A DNA stretch of 64,000 nucleotides from Rariglobus sp041662485 (GTDB taxonomy: Bacteria > Verrucomicrobiota > Verrucomicrobiia > Opitutales > Opitutaceae). Under the pieces are notes generated by a model. It was given only the letters and a program-made list of their open reading frames with translations. It was not told the DNA's origin and did no database searches. Both the position numbers and the translations under genes were made by a program. Position 1 is the first letter of the stretch; each line of letters begins with the position of its first letter. The stretch is from NCBI GenBank assembly GCA_041662485.1, contig JBAZSJ010000014.1, forward strand, positions 35,616-99,615, given 5' to 3'. Shown one piece after another: positions 25,612 to 34,200 of the stretch.

Positions 25612-26313
25612 ATGAATACCCTTCTTCGGTCCTTTCTTTTTGGTGCGGTCGTGCTGATGGTTCCGGTCGCTTATTCCGCGAATACCGCGCTGCCTGCCTC
25701 GTTGCTCGCGGGCGTTTCCGACGCCGATTTGAGCGCCGGTCTGAAATCAGGGCTCGGTTCCGCGCTGGAGAGCGCGATGACCAAGATGACCCAACCGGGC
25801 GCGTTGAAAGTCTCGCCGCCTCCGGCACTGGCCAAGATCGAGGCGGCGGCGGAAGGGGCCGGCCAGGCCGGCGCCTCGGGCGGACTCAGCGCTTCGGTGT
25901 CCGCGGCGGTCGCCAAGATCGCTCCGCAGGCGGCCGACCTCATGAAGTCCGCCTTCAAGGATGTGAATATCACGGACGCCAAGGCGGCGCTTTTGAGCGC
26001 ACCGGGCGGCGGAACCCAATATCTGCGCAAGGCGATGACCCCTGCGTTGAAAGAGAAACTGTTGCCCCTGGTCAATGCGGCGGTCGCAGCGGCCGGAGTG
26101 GAGGAGAAGGCGAAGGCGTTGATCGCTTCGGCCGGTCCGCTCGCGTCGCTTGCCGGAAACAAAAGCCTCGCCGATATCAGCCCCTATGTTTGCGAGCAGG
26201 TGATCAACCAAAGCTTCAAATTCATGGCCAAGGAAGAGGCGGCCATTCGCGCCAATCCTTCGCTGCTGACAAATCCTCTCGCGGCGAAGGTGTTCGGCCT
26301 GCTTAAGAAATAA
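25612..26313 (+). CDS. DUF4197 exported protein
   Basis: 233 residues with signal peptide 'MNTLLRSFLFGAVVLMVPVAYSA'. The mature part is alanine-rich and helical: 'LSAGLKSGLGSALESAMTKM', 'DLMKSAFKDVNITDAKAALLSAPGGGTQYLRKAM' and 'SLADISPYVCEQVINQSFKFMAKEEAAIRANP'. These are the DUF4197 signatures. Function is unknown; the protein is presumably periplasmic. Followed by a REPIN. Confidence 0.88.
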   Translation: MNTLLRSFLFGAVVLMVPVAYSANTALPASLLAGVSDADLSAGLKSGLGSALESAMTKMTQPGALKVSPPPALAKIEAAAEGAGQAGASGGLSASVSAAVAKIAPQAADLMKSAFKDVNITDAKAALLSAPGGGTQYLRKAMTPALKEKLLPLVNAAVAAAGVEEKAKALIASAGPLASLAGNKSLADISPYVCEQVINQSFKFMAKEEAAIRANPSLLTNPLAAKVFGLLKK

Positions 26314-26347
26314 GATCAGGGGCGCGGGCTTAAGGTCCGGTCCGGCG

Positions 26348-26401
26348 GTGGGAGCGAGCTTGCTCGCGAGGATCGAACATCGCGAGCAAGCTCGCTCCCA
26401 C
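26348..26401. repeat. REPIN, GTGGGAGC class
   Basis: GTGGGAGCGAGCTTGCTCGC (from 26348) and its exact reverse complement ending at 26401 are separated by 10 bp. The wording closely resembles Pseudomonas REPs, which share the GTGGGAGC head. Confidence 0.85.
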
Positions 26402-26418
26402 GTTGAAAAACCAATCGC

Positions 26419-26443
26419 GGCGGGCCCAGCGGTCCCGCCCTAC
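26419..26443. repeat. Single REP, GTAGGGCGGGACC class
   Basis: GGCGGGCCCAGCGGTCCCGC followed by CCTAC. Matches the right arm at 81-105 and the copy at 39440-39463. It sits 25 bp past the end of the small minus-strand gene. Confidence 0.75.
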
Positions 26444-26467
26444 CAAAATTCAGATAACGCCTGCGCG

Positions 26468-26653
26468 TTACTTGGCCTTGCGGGTTTCCGTCACGCGCAC
26501 CGGCGTGAAGGGGATGTCGGCGGAGATGTTGACGCTCGCAGGAAGATCGGGCGCGCGGAAGACAGGCTTGTTCCACTGGACGTCAAACGAGGCCACTTCG
26601 AAGGTGAAAAACGGTTGAGCCTTGGGGGCAGGGGTGGGGGCTTGATAGAACAT
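26468..26653 (-). CDS. Small hypothetical protein
   Basis: 61 residues: 'MFYQAPTPAPKAQPFFTFEVASFDVQWNKPVFRAPDLPASVNISADIPFTPVRVTETRKAK'. Composition is protein-like, with alternating beta-type residues. No signal peptide and no recognised family. No clear Shine-Dalgarno sequence. Kept with moderate confidence because it is bounded by REPs on the 3' side and by an AT-rich stretch on the 5' side. Confidence 0.45.
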   Translation of the reverse strand: MFYQAPTPAPKAQPFFTFEVASFDVQWNKPVFRAPDLPASVNISADIPFTPVRVTETRKAK

Positions 26654-26785
26654 GGGGGTAACGGGGGACGGCTAATAGGGCTGTAATCGGCTCGTTTGAC
26701 GATTCCATTAAGGAGGGGTGAATGAACTAATTAGAAATGCTACTCCCATGCACAGAAAAGTGCGCGGGAGTAGCGAGCGACGAGC

Positions 26786-27199
26786 TTAAGCAACCTTTCT
26801 CAGCCGATCACGGGTGGCGGCAAACGTCTCGGGCTGCTTTTTGGGCAGGGTGAGGGTGAGCACACCGTCCTGGATTTCGGCCTGAAGGGCGGTGTAATCC
26901 AGGCCATGGCCCAGCCGCAGCCGGAGCTGGTAGTCGCGCTGCGCGCCTTCGAGGTGGAGCGACTGCCAGTTGACGCGGACGAAGTGGGTCTTGCGGGCGG
27001 TGACCGTGAGGTCGGGGCCGCGCGTGGTGATTTCCACACCGGATGCGTCCACGCCGGGCACGTAGACGACGACCTGGAGGGCGTCGCCTTGTTCGCGGCA
27101 GTCGTAGTGAGGCTTCCGGGCGGCGAGGGCGTTGGCCGTGGCGTCTGGGCTGCGGGTGCTGGGACTGGCGGGATTCAGCGGATGGATGATCGTGTTCAT
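26786..27199 (-). CDS. Hsp20/alpha-crystallin small heat-shock protein
   Basis: 137 residues. The alpha-crystallin domain runs from 'PHYDCREQGDALQVVVYVPGVDASGVEITTRGPDLTVTARK' to 'ALQAEIQDGVLTLTLPKKQPE', including the A-x-x-x-x-GVLTL signature. The N-terminal arm is short, and no I-x-I/V tail is evident. It acts as an ATP-independent holdase for unfolding proteins. It is monocistronic as far as can be seen. Confidence 0.93.
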   Translation of the reverse strand: MNTIIHPLNPASPSTRSPDATANALAARKPHYDCREQGDALQVVVYVPGVDASGVEITTRGPDLTVTARKTHFVRVNWQSLHLEGAQRDYQLRLRLGHGLDYTALQAEIQDGVLTLTLPKKQPETFAATRDRLRKVA

Positions 27200-27585
27200 G
27201 GCAAAAGAGAAAATGGTGAAAAAGTGTTTTCGGGTGGATTGGGAATACGCAGTTGCGTCCTAAGGCTTGGGGGCCTCGGGCTTCATCAGGTTGGGCTAAA
27301 CGTTTATTCCGTTAAACGGAGGTTTAGGCCTGAGAGCCCGTGCCGCGGGTGGATTTGGACCACTGTTGGGCGACGACCGGACGCATCTGAGCGCAGCAAA
27401 TCGCGACAGCCTTCGTGATCGAAGTGCTGGCGTGGCCGTGGAGATGTTTGTGGGTCCGTGTCATTGAAACGTGAGTCACTATGCACAATGCAGCCGCCGT
27501 GCCAAGTGCGATGACGAGTTGTCGCAGGATTGTCGCACGGCGGCGGGGAGTTTCGGCCAACGCGTTGGGGGCAACGCGTTCCACC
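27200..27585. other. Intergenic region with one REP
   Basis: A 386-bp gap without a supported gene. It holds the presumed hsp20 promoter near 27200-27310, a short inverted motif at 27300-27324 (CGTTTATTCCGTTAAACGG) and a REP at 27561-27584. Short open frames here lack start signals and protein-like composition. Confidence 0.6.
27561..27584. repeat. REP, GTGGAACGCG class
   Basis: CGCGTTGGGGGCAACGCG flanked by TTCCAC. On the minus strand it reads GTGGAA and then a perfect CGCGTTG/CAACGCG hairpin. It ends directly at the stop of the metallophosphoesterase gene. Confidence 0.7.
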
Positions 27586-28416
27586 TCATGCCTGTGGCAG
27601 CGGGATGCTCGCCGGCGCGGAGGGAAGCTCGACCGTTTCGGAGGACTCGTCTTCCAGCGGAAAGGTTTTCCTGAAGTCGGAGAACTCGACGAGTTCGAAG
27701 CGTCCGTCGGCGTGCTCGACGATGGCGGTGAGCGACTCCACCCAGTCGCCGGAGTTCAGATAGTGGATGTTCCCATACATGCGGTCGGCGGCGGTGTGGA
27801 TGTGGCCGCACATGACGCCGACGCAGTCGCGGCTCTCGGCGAGCTTCACGATGTGTTCCTCGAAGTGCGAGACGTGGCTGACCGCCTGCTTGACGCGGGC
27901 CTTGATGGCCTTGCTGAGCGAGTAGTATTCCTTGCCCCGCCAGGCGCGGACGTGGTTGTAGAGGCGGTTGAGGCGCATGAGGGCGCGGTAGCCCCAGTCA
28001 CCGACGTAGGCGAGGAAGACGAAGTTCTTGGTGATGGTGTCGAACACGTCGCCGTGCAGCACGAAGTAACGGCCGCGCACGCCCTCGTGGACGTAGTCCT
28101 CGACGATCTTCAGGTTCTCGAAATCCAGCGGGAGAAATTTGGAGAGGACGTCGTCGTGATTGCCGCGCAGGTAGATGACCTCGGTGTCCTTCTTTTCGAG
28201 TTTTTTGAGGATGAGGCGGATGAAACGCGTGTGCGACTTGGGCCAGTGGCCGGTCTGCTTGAGGCGCCAGCCGTCGATGATGTCTCCGTTCAGGATCAAC
28301 TTCTCGCAATGGGTGTATTTGAGAAAATGATTAACCTCACGGATCTTGCAGTCGGTCGTGCCGAGGTGGACGTCCGAGATGATGATCGTTTTGAACCTGA
28401 GCGGTTTGAGCTCCAT
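27586..28416 (-). CDS. Metallophosphoesterase, LpxH-like
   Basis: 276 residues from ATG 28416. Calcineurin-type motifs: 'IIISDVHLGTTDCK', 'KLILNGDIIDGWR', 'IYLRGNHDDVLS', 'YFVLHGDVFD' and 'CGHIHTAA'. The combination 'SDVHLG...GDIIDGW...GNHDD' is the UDP-2,3-diacylglucosamine diphosphatase group. Distant members act on other membrane-linked phosphodiesters, so LpxH activity is only plausible. First-to-last order on the minus strand is glycosyltransferase, lipid kinase, this gene, suggesting a lipid/envelope operon. Confidence 0.85.
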   Translation of the reverse strand: MELKPLRFKTIIISDVHLGTTDCKIREVNHFLKYTHCEKLILNGDIIDGWRLKQTGHWPKSHTRFIRLILKKLEKKDTEVIYLRGNHDDVLSKFLPLDFENLKIVEDYVHEGVRGRYFVLHGDVFDTITKNFVFLAYVGDWGYRALMRLNRLYNHVRAWRGKEYYSLSKAIKARVKQAVSHVSHFEEHIVKLAESRDCVGVMCGHIHTAADRMYGNIHYLNSGDWVESLTAIVEHADGRFELVEFSDFRKTFPLEDESSETVELPSAPASIPLPQA

Positions 28417-28481
28417 CGGCGGGCAAGTTAACAAAATAGATGGGCGGCGGATAGGGGGCGGGTGAATTTGTTGCACAAACG

Positions 28482-29375
28482 TCACGCGGGCGAGGGAACC
28501 TCCGGAACCATGATGCGCAGGCTGGCGGGGAGGACGACGATCTCGACGACGGCGCCGGTCTCGTGGGTTTCGCCGTCGGTATGGATGAGGCCGGGGGCGG
28601 CGCGCCCGATGGTGAAATGCGCGCCTTGGAGGCGGGCGACGCTTTTGCTTCCGTCGATGCGCTTGGTGAAGAGGCGTGCGACGAGCGGCAGGGTGTTGAA
28701 GATGGTCGCGTGTTTGATGACGGTGAGGTCGAGCTTGCCGTCGTCCACGCTGGCTCCCGGGGCGATGAAGCAGTCGTTGCCGTATTGATCGGAATTGGCG
28801 ACGGTGACGATGAAGGCAGGCGTGATGAGGGAGGCGGTGCCGTTGCGGATATGATAGGTCTGCGGCGGGTAGCCGAAGAGGGTGGCGCAGGTGGTCTTGA
28901 CGTAGGCGGGCAGGCCGCGGCGGGTGAGAAGATTGAAGCGGTGGCTGATCTCGGCATCGAAGCCCAGGCCCATGACGTTGAAAAACGGGATGCCGTTGGC
29001 GGTGCCGGTGTCGATGGCGCGCACCCGGCCGCCGAGGAGCGTGCGGAAGGCACCCTTGCCAGGGCTGGGAATGCCGAGGTGGCGGCCGAGGCCGTTGCCG
29101 GAGCCGCAGGGAACGAGGCCGAGGGCGGCGTTCGTGCCGACGAGGGCGGCGGCGACCTCGTTGAGCGTGCCGTCTCCGCCGACGGCGACCACGAGTTCGC
29201 AACCCTCATCGACGGCGCGGCGGGCGAGTTCGGTCGCGTGGCGAGGCCGCTCGGTGAGGACCAGTTCGGCCTTGGGGACGTGATCGCGGATAAAGGCGCG
29301 GGTGCGTTCCAGCAGGGCCGGGTTTTTGGCGTTGTGGCCGGAGCGGGGGTTGAAGATGAACCGGGTTTTGACCAC
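28482..29375 (-). CDS. Diacylglycerol/lipid kinase family protein
   Basis: 297 residues: 'KTRFIFNPRSGHNAKNPALLERTRAFI' at the N-terminus, and the DAGK catalytic motif 'LVVAVGGDGTLNEVAAALVG' with 'LGLVPCGSGNGLGRHLGIP'. Also 'GLGFDAEISHRF' and 'ASVDDGKLDLTVIKHA' are typical. It phosphorylates a lipid hydroxyl such as diacylglycerol or a sphingoid. It lies 21 bp downstream of the glycosyltransferase gene and upstream of the LpxH-like gene, all on the minus strand. Confidence 0.93.
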   Translation of the reverse strand: MVKTRFIFNPRSGHNAKNPALLERTRAFIRDHVPKAELVLTERPRHATELARRAVDEGCELVVAVGGDGTLNEVAAALVGTNAALGLVPCGSGNGLGRHLGIPSPGKGAFRTLLGGRVRAIDTGTANGIPFFNVMGLGFDAEISHRFNLLTRRGLPAYVKTTCATLFGYPPQTYHIRNGTASLITPAFIVTVANSDQYGNDCFIAPGASVDDGKLDLTVIKHATIFNTLPLVARLFTKRIDGSKSVARLQGAHFTIGRAAPGLIHTDGETHETGAVVEIVVLPASLRIMVPEVPSPA

Positions 29376-29396
29376 GACGGATAGTCTGGCGGAGAA

Positions 29397-30563
29397 TCAG
29401 GCGGTTGACACGGCCAAACCGGCGTCGGGCGTTGCAGAGGATGCAACCTCGATGAGGTCGCGTTCGAAGCCGTCGATCACATGCGCCCACGAGATGCCCT
29501 CGGCGGTCTGGCGAGCGGCGGTGCCTAGGCGGCGGCGAAGGGTGGAGTAGCCGGCGAGTTTCAGCGAGGCGGCGATGAAGGCGTTGCGATCATGGAGCGG
29601 GACGGGCGCGCCGTTTTCGTTGGCGCGGAGGTAGCGGGCGGCGGCCGCGTAGTTGAAGGCGACGACGGGCAGGCCGCTGGCCATGGACTCGGTGAGGACG
29701 TTGCCAAACGTCTCCGTCTGGCTCGGGTAGAGAAAGAGGTCGGCGGAGGCGTAGTGGCAGGCGAGATCGGCGCGGGGAAGGAAGCCGGTGAAGCGAATCC
29801 ACGGATGGCGGCGCTGGAGTTTTTTGCGGAGCGGGCCGTCGCTGACCATGACGAAGCGGGCGCGGGGATGTTTTGCGCGGATGGCGGTCCACGTCTCGAT
29901 GAGAAGCTCGTAGTTTTTTTCGGCGGCGAGGCGGCTGACGTGGATGACGACAAGATCGTCAGGGGCGGCGCCCCATTCACGGCGTAATTCCTCGGAGCGG
30001 TGCTGCGGTGAGAAGACGGCGGTGTTCACGCCGCGGGAAAGCAGGCGCATGCCGTTGAAGCCGTCGCGGGCGAGCTCTTCGTTGAGATCGGCGGTGGGCG
30101 AGAGCGTGATGCGGGTGCGGTTGTGGAAATGCCTGAGGTAGGCGAGGGCGGGGCGGGTGAGGAAGGCGAAGCCGTAGTGGCGGCTGTAGCTGTGGAAGTT
30201 GGTGTGGAAGCTGGAGCTCATCGGGATGCCCAGCTTGTCGGCGGCGGAGAGCGCGGCGTATCCGAGCGGTCCCTCGGTGGCGATGTGCACGAGGTCGGGA
30301 AGTTCGTCGCGCCAGGCGCGAAGCAACCGGCCGCGCACGGGCAGGCCGGCGCGGAGCATGGGGTAGCCGGGGATGGGGACGCCGGGGCAGAGCAATTCTT
30401 TGTAGAGGCCGTCAGCACGGGGCTGGTCGGCAGATCCCTGGCGAGGGCGGATGACGGTGACACGGTGGCCGCGTTGGGCGAGGCCTTCGACGAGGTGTCC
30501 CAAGGTCATGGCGACCCCGTTGATTTCCGGAGGGAAGGTTTCGGTGACGAGCGTGATTTTCAA
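29397..30563 (-). CDS. GT4-family glycosyltransferase
   Basis: 388 residues with the GT-B fold. The N-terminus 'MKITLVTETFPPEINGVAMTLGHLVEGLAQRGHRVTVIRP' and 'MSSSFHTNFHSYSRHYGF' resemble the mannosyl/glucosyl diacylglycerol subgroup. The nucleotide-sugar domain has 'VSRLAAEKNYELLIETWTAI' and the EX7E-like 'FLYPSQTETFGNVLTESMASGLPVVAFN'. Transfer of a sugar to a lipid acceptor fits the neighbouring lipid kinase. It is the first gene of the three-gene minus-strand operon. Confidence 0.92.
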   Translation of the reverse strand: MKITLVTETFPPEINGVAMTLGHLVEGLAQRGHRVTVIRPRQGSADQPRADGLYKELLCPGVPIPGYPMLRAGLPVRGRLLRAWRDELPDLVHIATEGPLGYAALSAADKLGIPMSSSFHTNFHSYSRHYGFAFLTRPALAYLRHFHNRTRITLSPTADLNEELARDGFNGMRLLSRGVNTAVFSPQHRSEELRREWGAAPDDLVVIHVSRLAAEKNYELLIETWTAIRAKHPRARFVMVSDGPLRKKLQRRHPWIRFTGFLPRADLACHYASADLFLYPSQTETFGNVLTESMASGLPVVAFNYAAAARYLRANENGAPVPLHDRNAFIAASLKLAGYSTLRRRLGTAARQTAEGISWAHVIDGFERDLIEVASSATPDAGLAVSTA

Positions 30564-30840
30564 CGGATGACTCGGTTGGAATGTCTTGGGCGAAGCGGGG
30601 CGAGGCGAAAATGGGAGGATGCGGCAGAAGTCACGAGTCTGTAACAGAACCAGCCCTGCTATTTCATCATCATGAAGAAATCGTTAACCGAACTATTCGC
30701 CCGACCTTCGGGCGGAGCGACTTTGTCGCGGATACCTCGAAGTGCCGATCCAACGACTTGGCGTTTGGAAACCCTCTTCGGCTTCCGCCTGCACGCAGGC
30801 TCCCTGAATGGAAATGCCTCCGGGTTTGTCCCAAGGGTAT

Positions 30841-31077
30841 TTACGTTTGTGCGCGTGGCTTTAGCTTCTCCACGCGTTCGATGAGCTCGGACGATTTCAG
30901 CCCGAAAGCCTTGGAGATCAAAAATACGGTATTAAGACTTGGCATCCGGCCACCTCGTTCGAGCAGTGATATAAACGTGGGATGCAGCCCGGCACGCTCG
31001 GCGAGAGACTCGTGCGTGAGTCCTTTTTCCAAGCGAACCTCCCTCAAAACCTGTCCGAATGCCTTGTTGAGTTCCAA
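30841..31077 (-). CDS. XRE-family helix-turn-helix regulator
   Basis: 78 residues, essentially one HTH_XRE domain: 'FGQVLREVRLEKGLTHESLAERAGLHPTFISLLERGGRMPSLNTVFLISKAFGLKSSELIERVE'. It is divergent from the large toxin-carrier gene that starts 128 bp away, so that gene is a candidate target along with itself. The 277 bp between this gene's 3' end and the glycosyltransferase hold nothing recognisable. Confidence 0.9.
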   Translation of the reverse strand: MELNKAFGQVLREVRLEKGLTHESLAERAGLHPTFISLLERGGRMPSLNTVFLISKAFGLKSSELIERVEKLKPRAQT

Positions 31078-31205
31078 TCATGCATTCTAAATTGAGCCCC
31101 TCCCTATCAACACAGACAGTTGTCTTTGGTTCTTGTTATGGATGGATATTTCGGCCTCGCTTACGGAAGCCTTTCGCCAATCGTAAGCATATCCTCGTTT
31201 CTCCT

Positions 31206-34200
31206 ATGTCGCTGCCGCGCATCGTCCGCCTTCTCGTCATCCTTGGCTTGTGCGTGGGCCTCGCCCGCGCCCTCACCTTCGACGACTGGCGAACGGCGAG
31301 CTTCACCACCGCGCAGTTATCCGATGCGACAATCAGCGGGGCGACCGCCGATCCAGACACAGACGGGACGGGCAATCTTCAGGAATACGTTTTCTTCGGC
31401 AATCCGTTGACGAACGAATCCGGCCTGCAGCCCACGCTCGAAATCATCTCGGGCACCTTGGCCCTGACCTACCGGGAACGCCAAGGGATGACCGATGTGA
31501 GCATCCGCCTGCAAGGCTCCGACACGCTGATGAATTGGATCACCTACAACACGGTGACGGAAGCCGACCGGATCACGCACATCGGCTACGACGAAGTGAC
31601 CTTGCTCGATCCGGTGGCGTTCAATGGCCCCAGACGGTTCTTGCGCCTCAATCTGCAACTCACGCCTGTCCCCGCCTTGAGCGCCCCTTATCAGCTTTCG
31701 CTCACCGTGGACACGCCGACCGCTTGGACGGTAAGCTGGACCGACCCCAACACCGCCGAGACGGGCTATGCGGTGGAACGGCAAAACAAGACGACCGGCA
31801 ACTGGGACAGGCTGGTAACCTTGGGCACCGATATCGGCGTCTGGCAGCACACGACGGCGGATTATCAAACCAGTACGACTTACCGGGTGGTAGCTATGGG
31901 TGTAGGTGGCACTGAGCTACCTTCCGCCCCTGTGACGCTCCTGGACACCGACGGCGACGGAATCCCCAACGCCTTTGAACTCGGCGAATCCTACGCAGGA
32001 CTCGCCGGCACCTACGCGAGCGACCCCAATGCCTTTTCCACCAACGGCAGCGGCATCAGCGACGGCTGGCTGGCGGCCAACGGCTTCGATCCGGCGGCGG
32101 CGTTCGATGGCAGCGCGGATTCTGACGATGATGGCCTGACGGACGCGCAAGAAGCCGCCATGGGCACCGATCCGCACAATGCCGACACCGACGGCGACGG
32201 CGTGAACGATCCCGACGACGGATGGCCGCGCCACGCTTGGATCACAAACGCACCGCTGCCCGAAGTGCGTTATGCTGTAGTGCGCCTTGCTGCCATGAGT
32301 GGCTGGCCTGAAGATGCATGGGCTGAAGAAATTGATGATTTGAACCATGTTTTAACGAATAATCCCAGTCAGACCATTTTAGGTAGATTTGATACCGCAA
32401 CCAACACGTTATCAAGTTGGGCTGATGATGGCATTTATCATGAATACTTTTTTGCCGCAACGACCCGCTACCTAAGCAATGATGGCTATTTAGTAGCCCA
32501 AATTGCCAATGCCACCTATTCCAATAACGCAGCACTTATAACTCCTTCCGGATCATACACGGTCCCTATTGGCAGCCCATGGACATACCCGTTGGCGGTA
32601 GGAACAGGCGGGCAAATGGTTCTATATAGCGATCAAGCAGAGGTTTTTGATTCAAGCGGTAATACTCATGCAGAATATAGCGTGATTCATATTGATGCTT
32701 CAGGCCATCAAACCGTTTTGTCAAAATACAGGGACGACACTGATTCATTCTCGTCTTCTATAAATGGAGGTCATCTATATCCTCGCTTCATAAACTCTAG
32801 CGGAGTCATGGCCGGAGATTGGGCTACGCAAGGTGTTATTTCTGGGGTTATATTATCAACATCTGCGGCGATTTATGACAGTGGAGTTCTCACTATAATA
32901 TCTCGGAGTGCAAACTTCGGCCTGACCAGCGGGAATACATTGCTAAACATACCGGCGGTCGCCATTGTAGGCAATCAGATTGCGCATGCGGGCGACAATC
33001 ACAACTGGGATCATGAAGTGTTTAGGGCATGGAATCCCGGAAATAATTCATTACAGAATGTGCTGGAGGGTTTGTTGGGTGGGAGCCCTAGGGTTAATGA
33101 TAATCTAGAGATTGTTCGTGGCGGGAAAATCATCCGCAACGGAATCATACATCAAATAAGTGACCTAATGCCTAGCGGGTGGAGCTCTCTTTATGCAGAA
33201 GATATAAATAACTCCGGTATCATCCTCGCCCAAGCCACCCGCACCCTCGACGATCAAGGACAGCCTATCGTTAGTCCCACGTCCGAGCCAGTCCTGCTCG
33301 TGCCTTATGAAGTTCTCACTCATGACCCATCTGACGAAACAGGGAAACCTGCCCATGCGGAGGTCGTCGCCGCATCTTCTCCCGCTCCCGATGTCGAATT
33401 ACATGTCGAAAGTGCCGAAGTCACCGCCAGTGGGAATCTCTCGGTAGTGGTCAGTGGCAAGGTGGCTGATCATCTTTCCGAAGTCATTGCCGATTCATCT
33501 CACCGTGTCGCGCAACTTCACTTTAAGGTCGATGGTCAGTCCGTTGGCACGCCAGTCACGCTGACTTACGCTGCGGTCACCGATCCTCTCCGACTCGTCA
33601 GTTCCGCGACGCCCTTTAGCCAGACCTTGGTCATCCCCAATCCCAAGCCACGCGGCTACACCATCGTGGCCGAAACCGATGCCAACTCCGCCGGTAACAC
33701 CGGCTGGGGCAAAGTAGCCGTCGGCCTTGATACCGAGATGATTGCCTACTCGGATTCAGGCAGCCGGATTTCCATCGTATTTAACCAAGCCCCCTCCAGC
33801 ACCGCGATTGATACGGCCATCGTCTATTTCGGCACGCGCTCTCCGCTTGCTGGTGACGACGCCCTCACCGAAACTGCCGCTGGCAGCGGGGTCTATACCG
33901 GAACAATCCATGTCGGCACACAGACCGCGACTTGCATGCTTCAAATCAAGCAGCCTGCTACTTTCGAAACCGGCGCGACCGAGGCTCTGCCGGTTAACAT
34001 AACCTATCAGGTGCCGGGTGAAGCAGCCGTTACCGCCACCGGCATCTGGAAAGAAACCGGTCCAGCCAGCCTTCAATTCCTGCCCGATGGATATTCCTTT
34101 GCCGGCCAGCGTCTCGTCGTCAACCAGACCGCCGATCTGCCTGGTAGCCAGCCCTCGTCCTTCGAACCCTTGGTATTCCGTGTCGCCATGCCCGCAGCTT

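Noticed and set aside
27324..27584. An 86-residue minus-strand frame beginning 'MERVAPNALAETPRR'
   Set aside because: Its first residues are the translation of a GTGGA-class REP, and the remainder has no family or start signal.
30581..31090. A 169-residue plus-strand frame
   Set aside because: It overlaps the HTH gene in antisense, is rich in Arg and Ser and has no recognisable domain.
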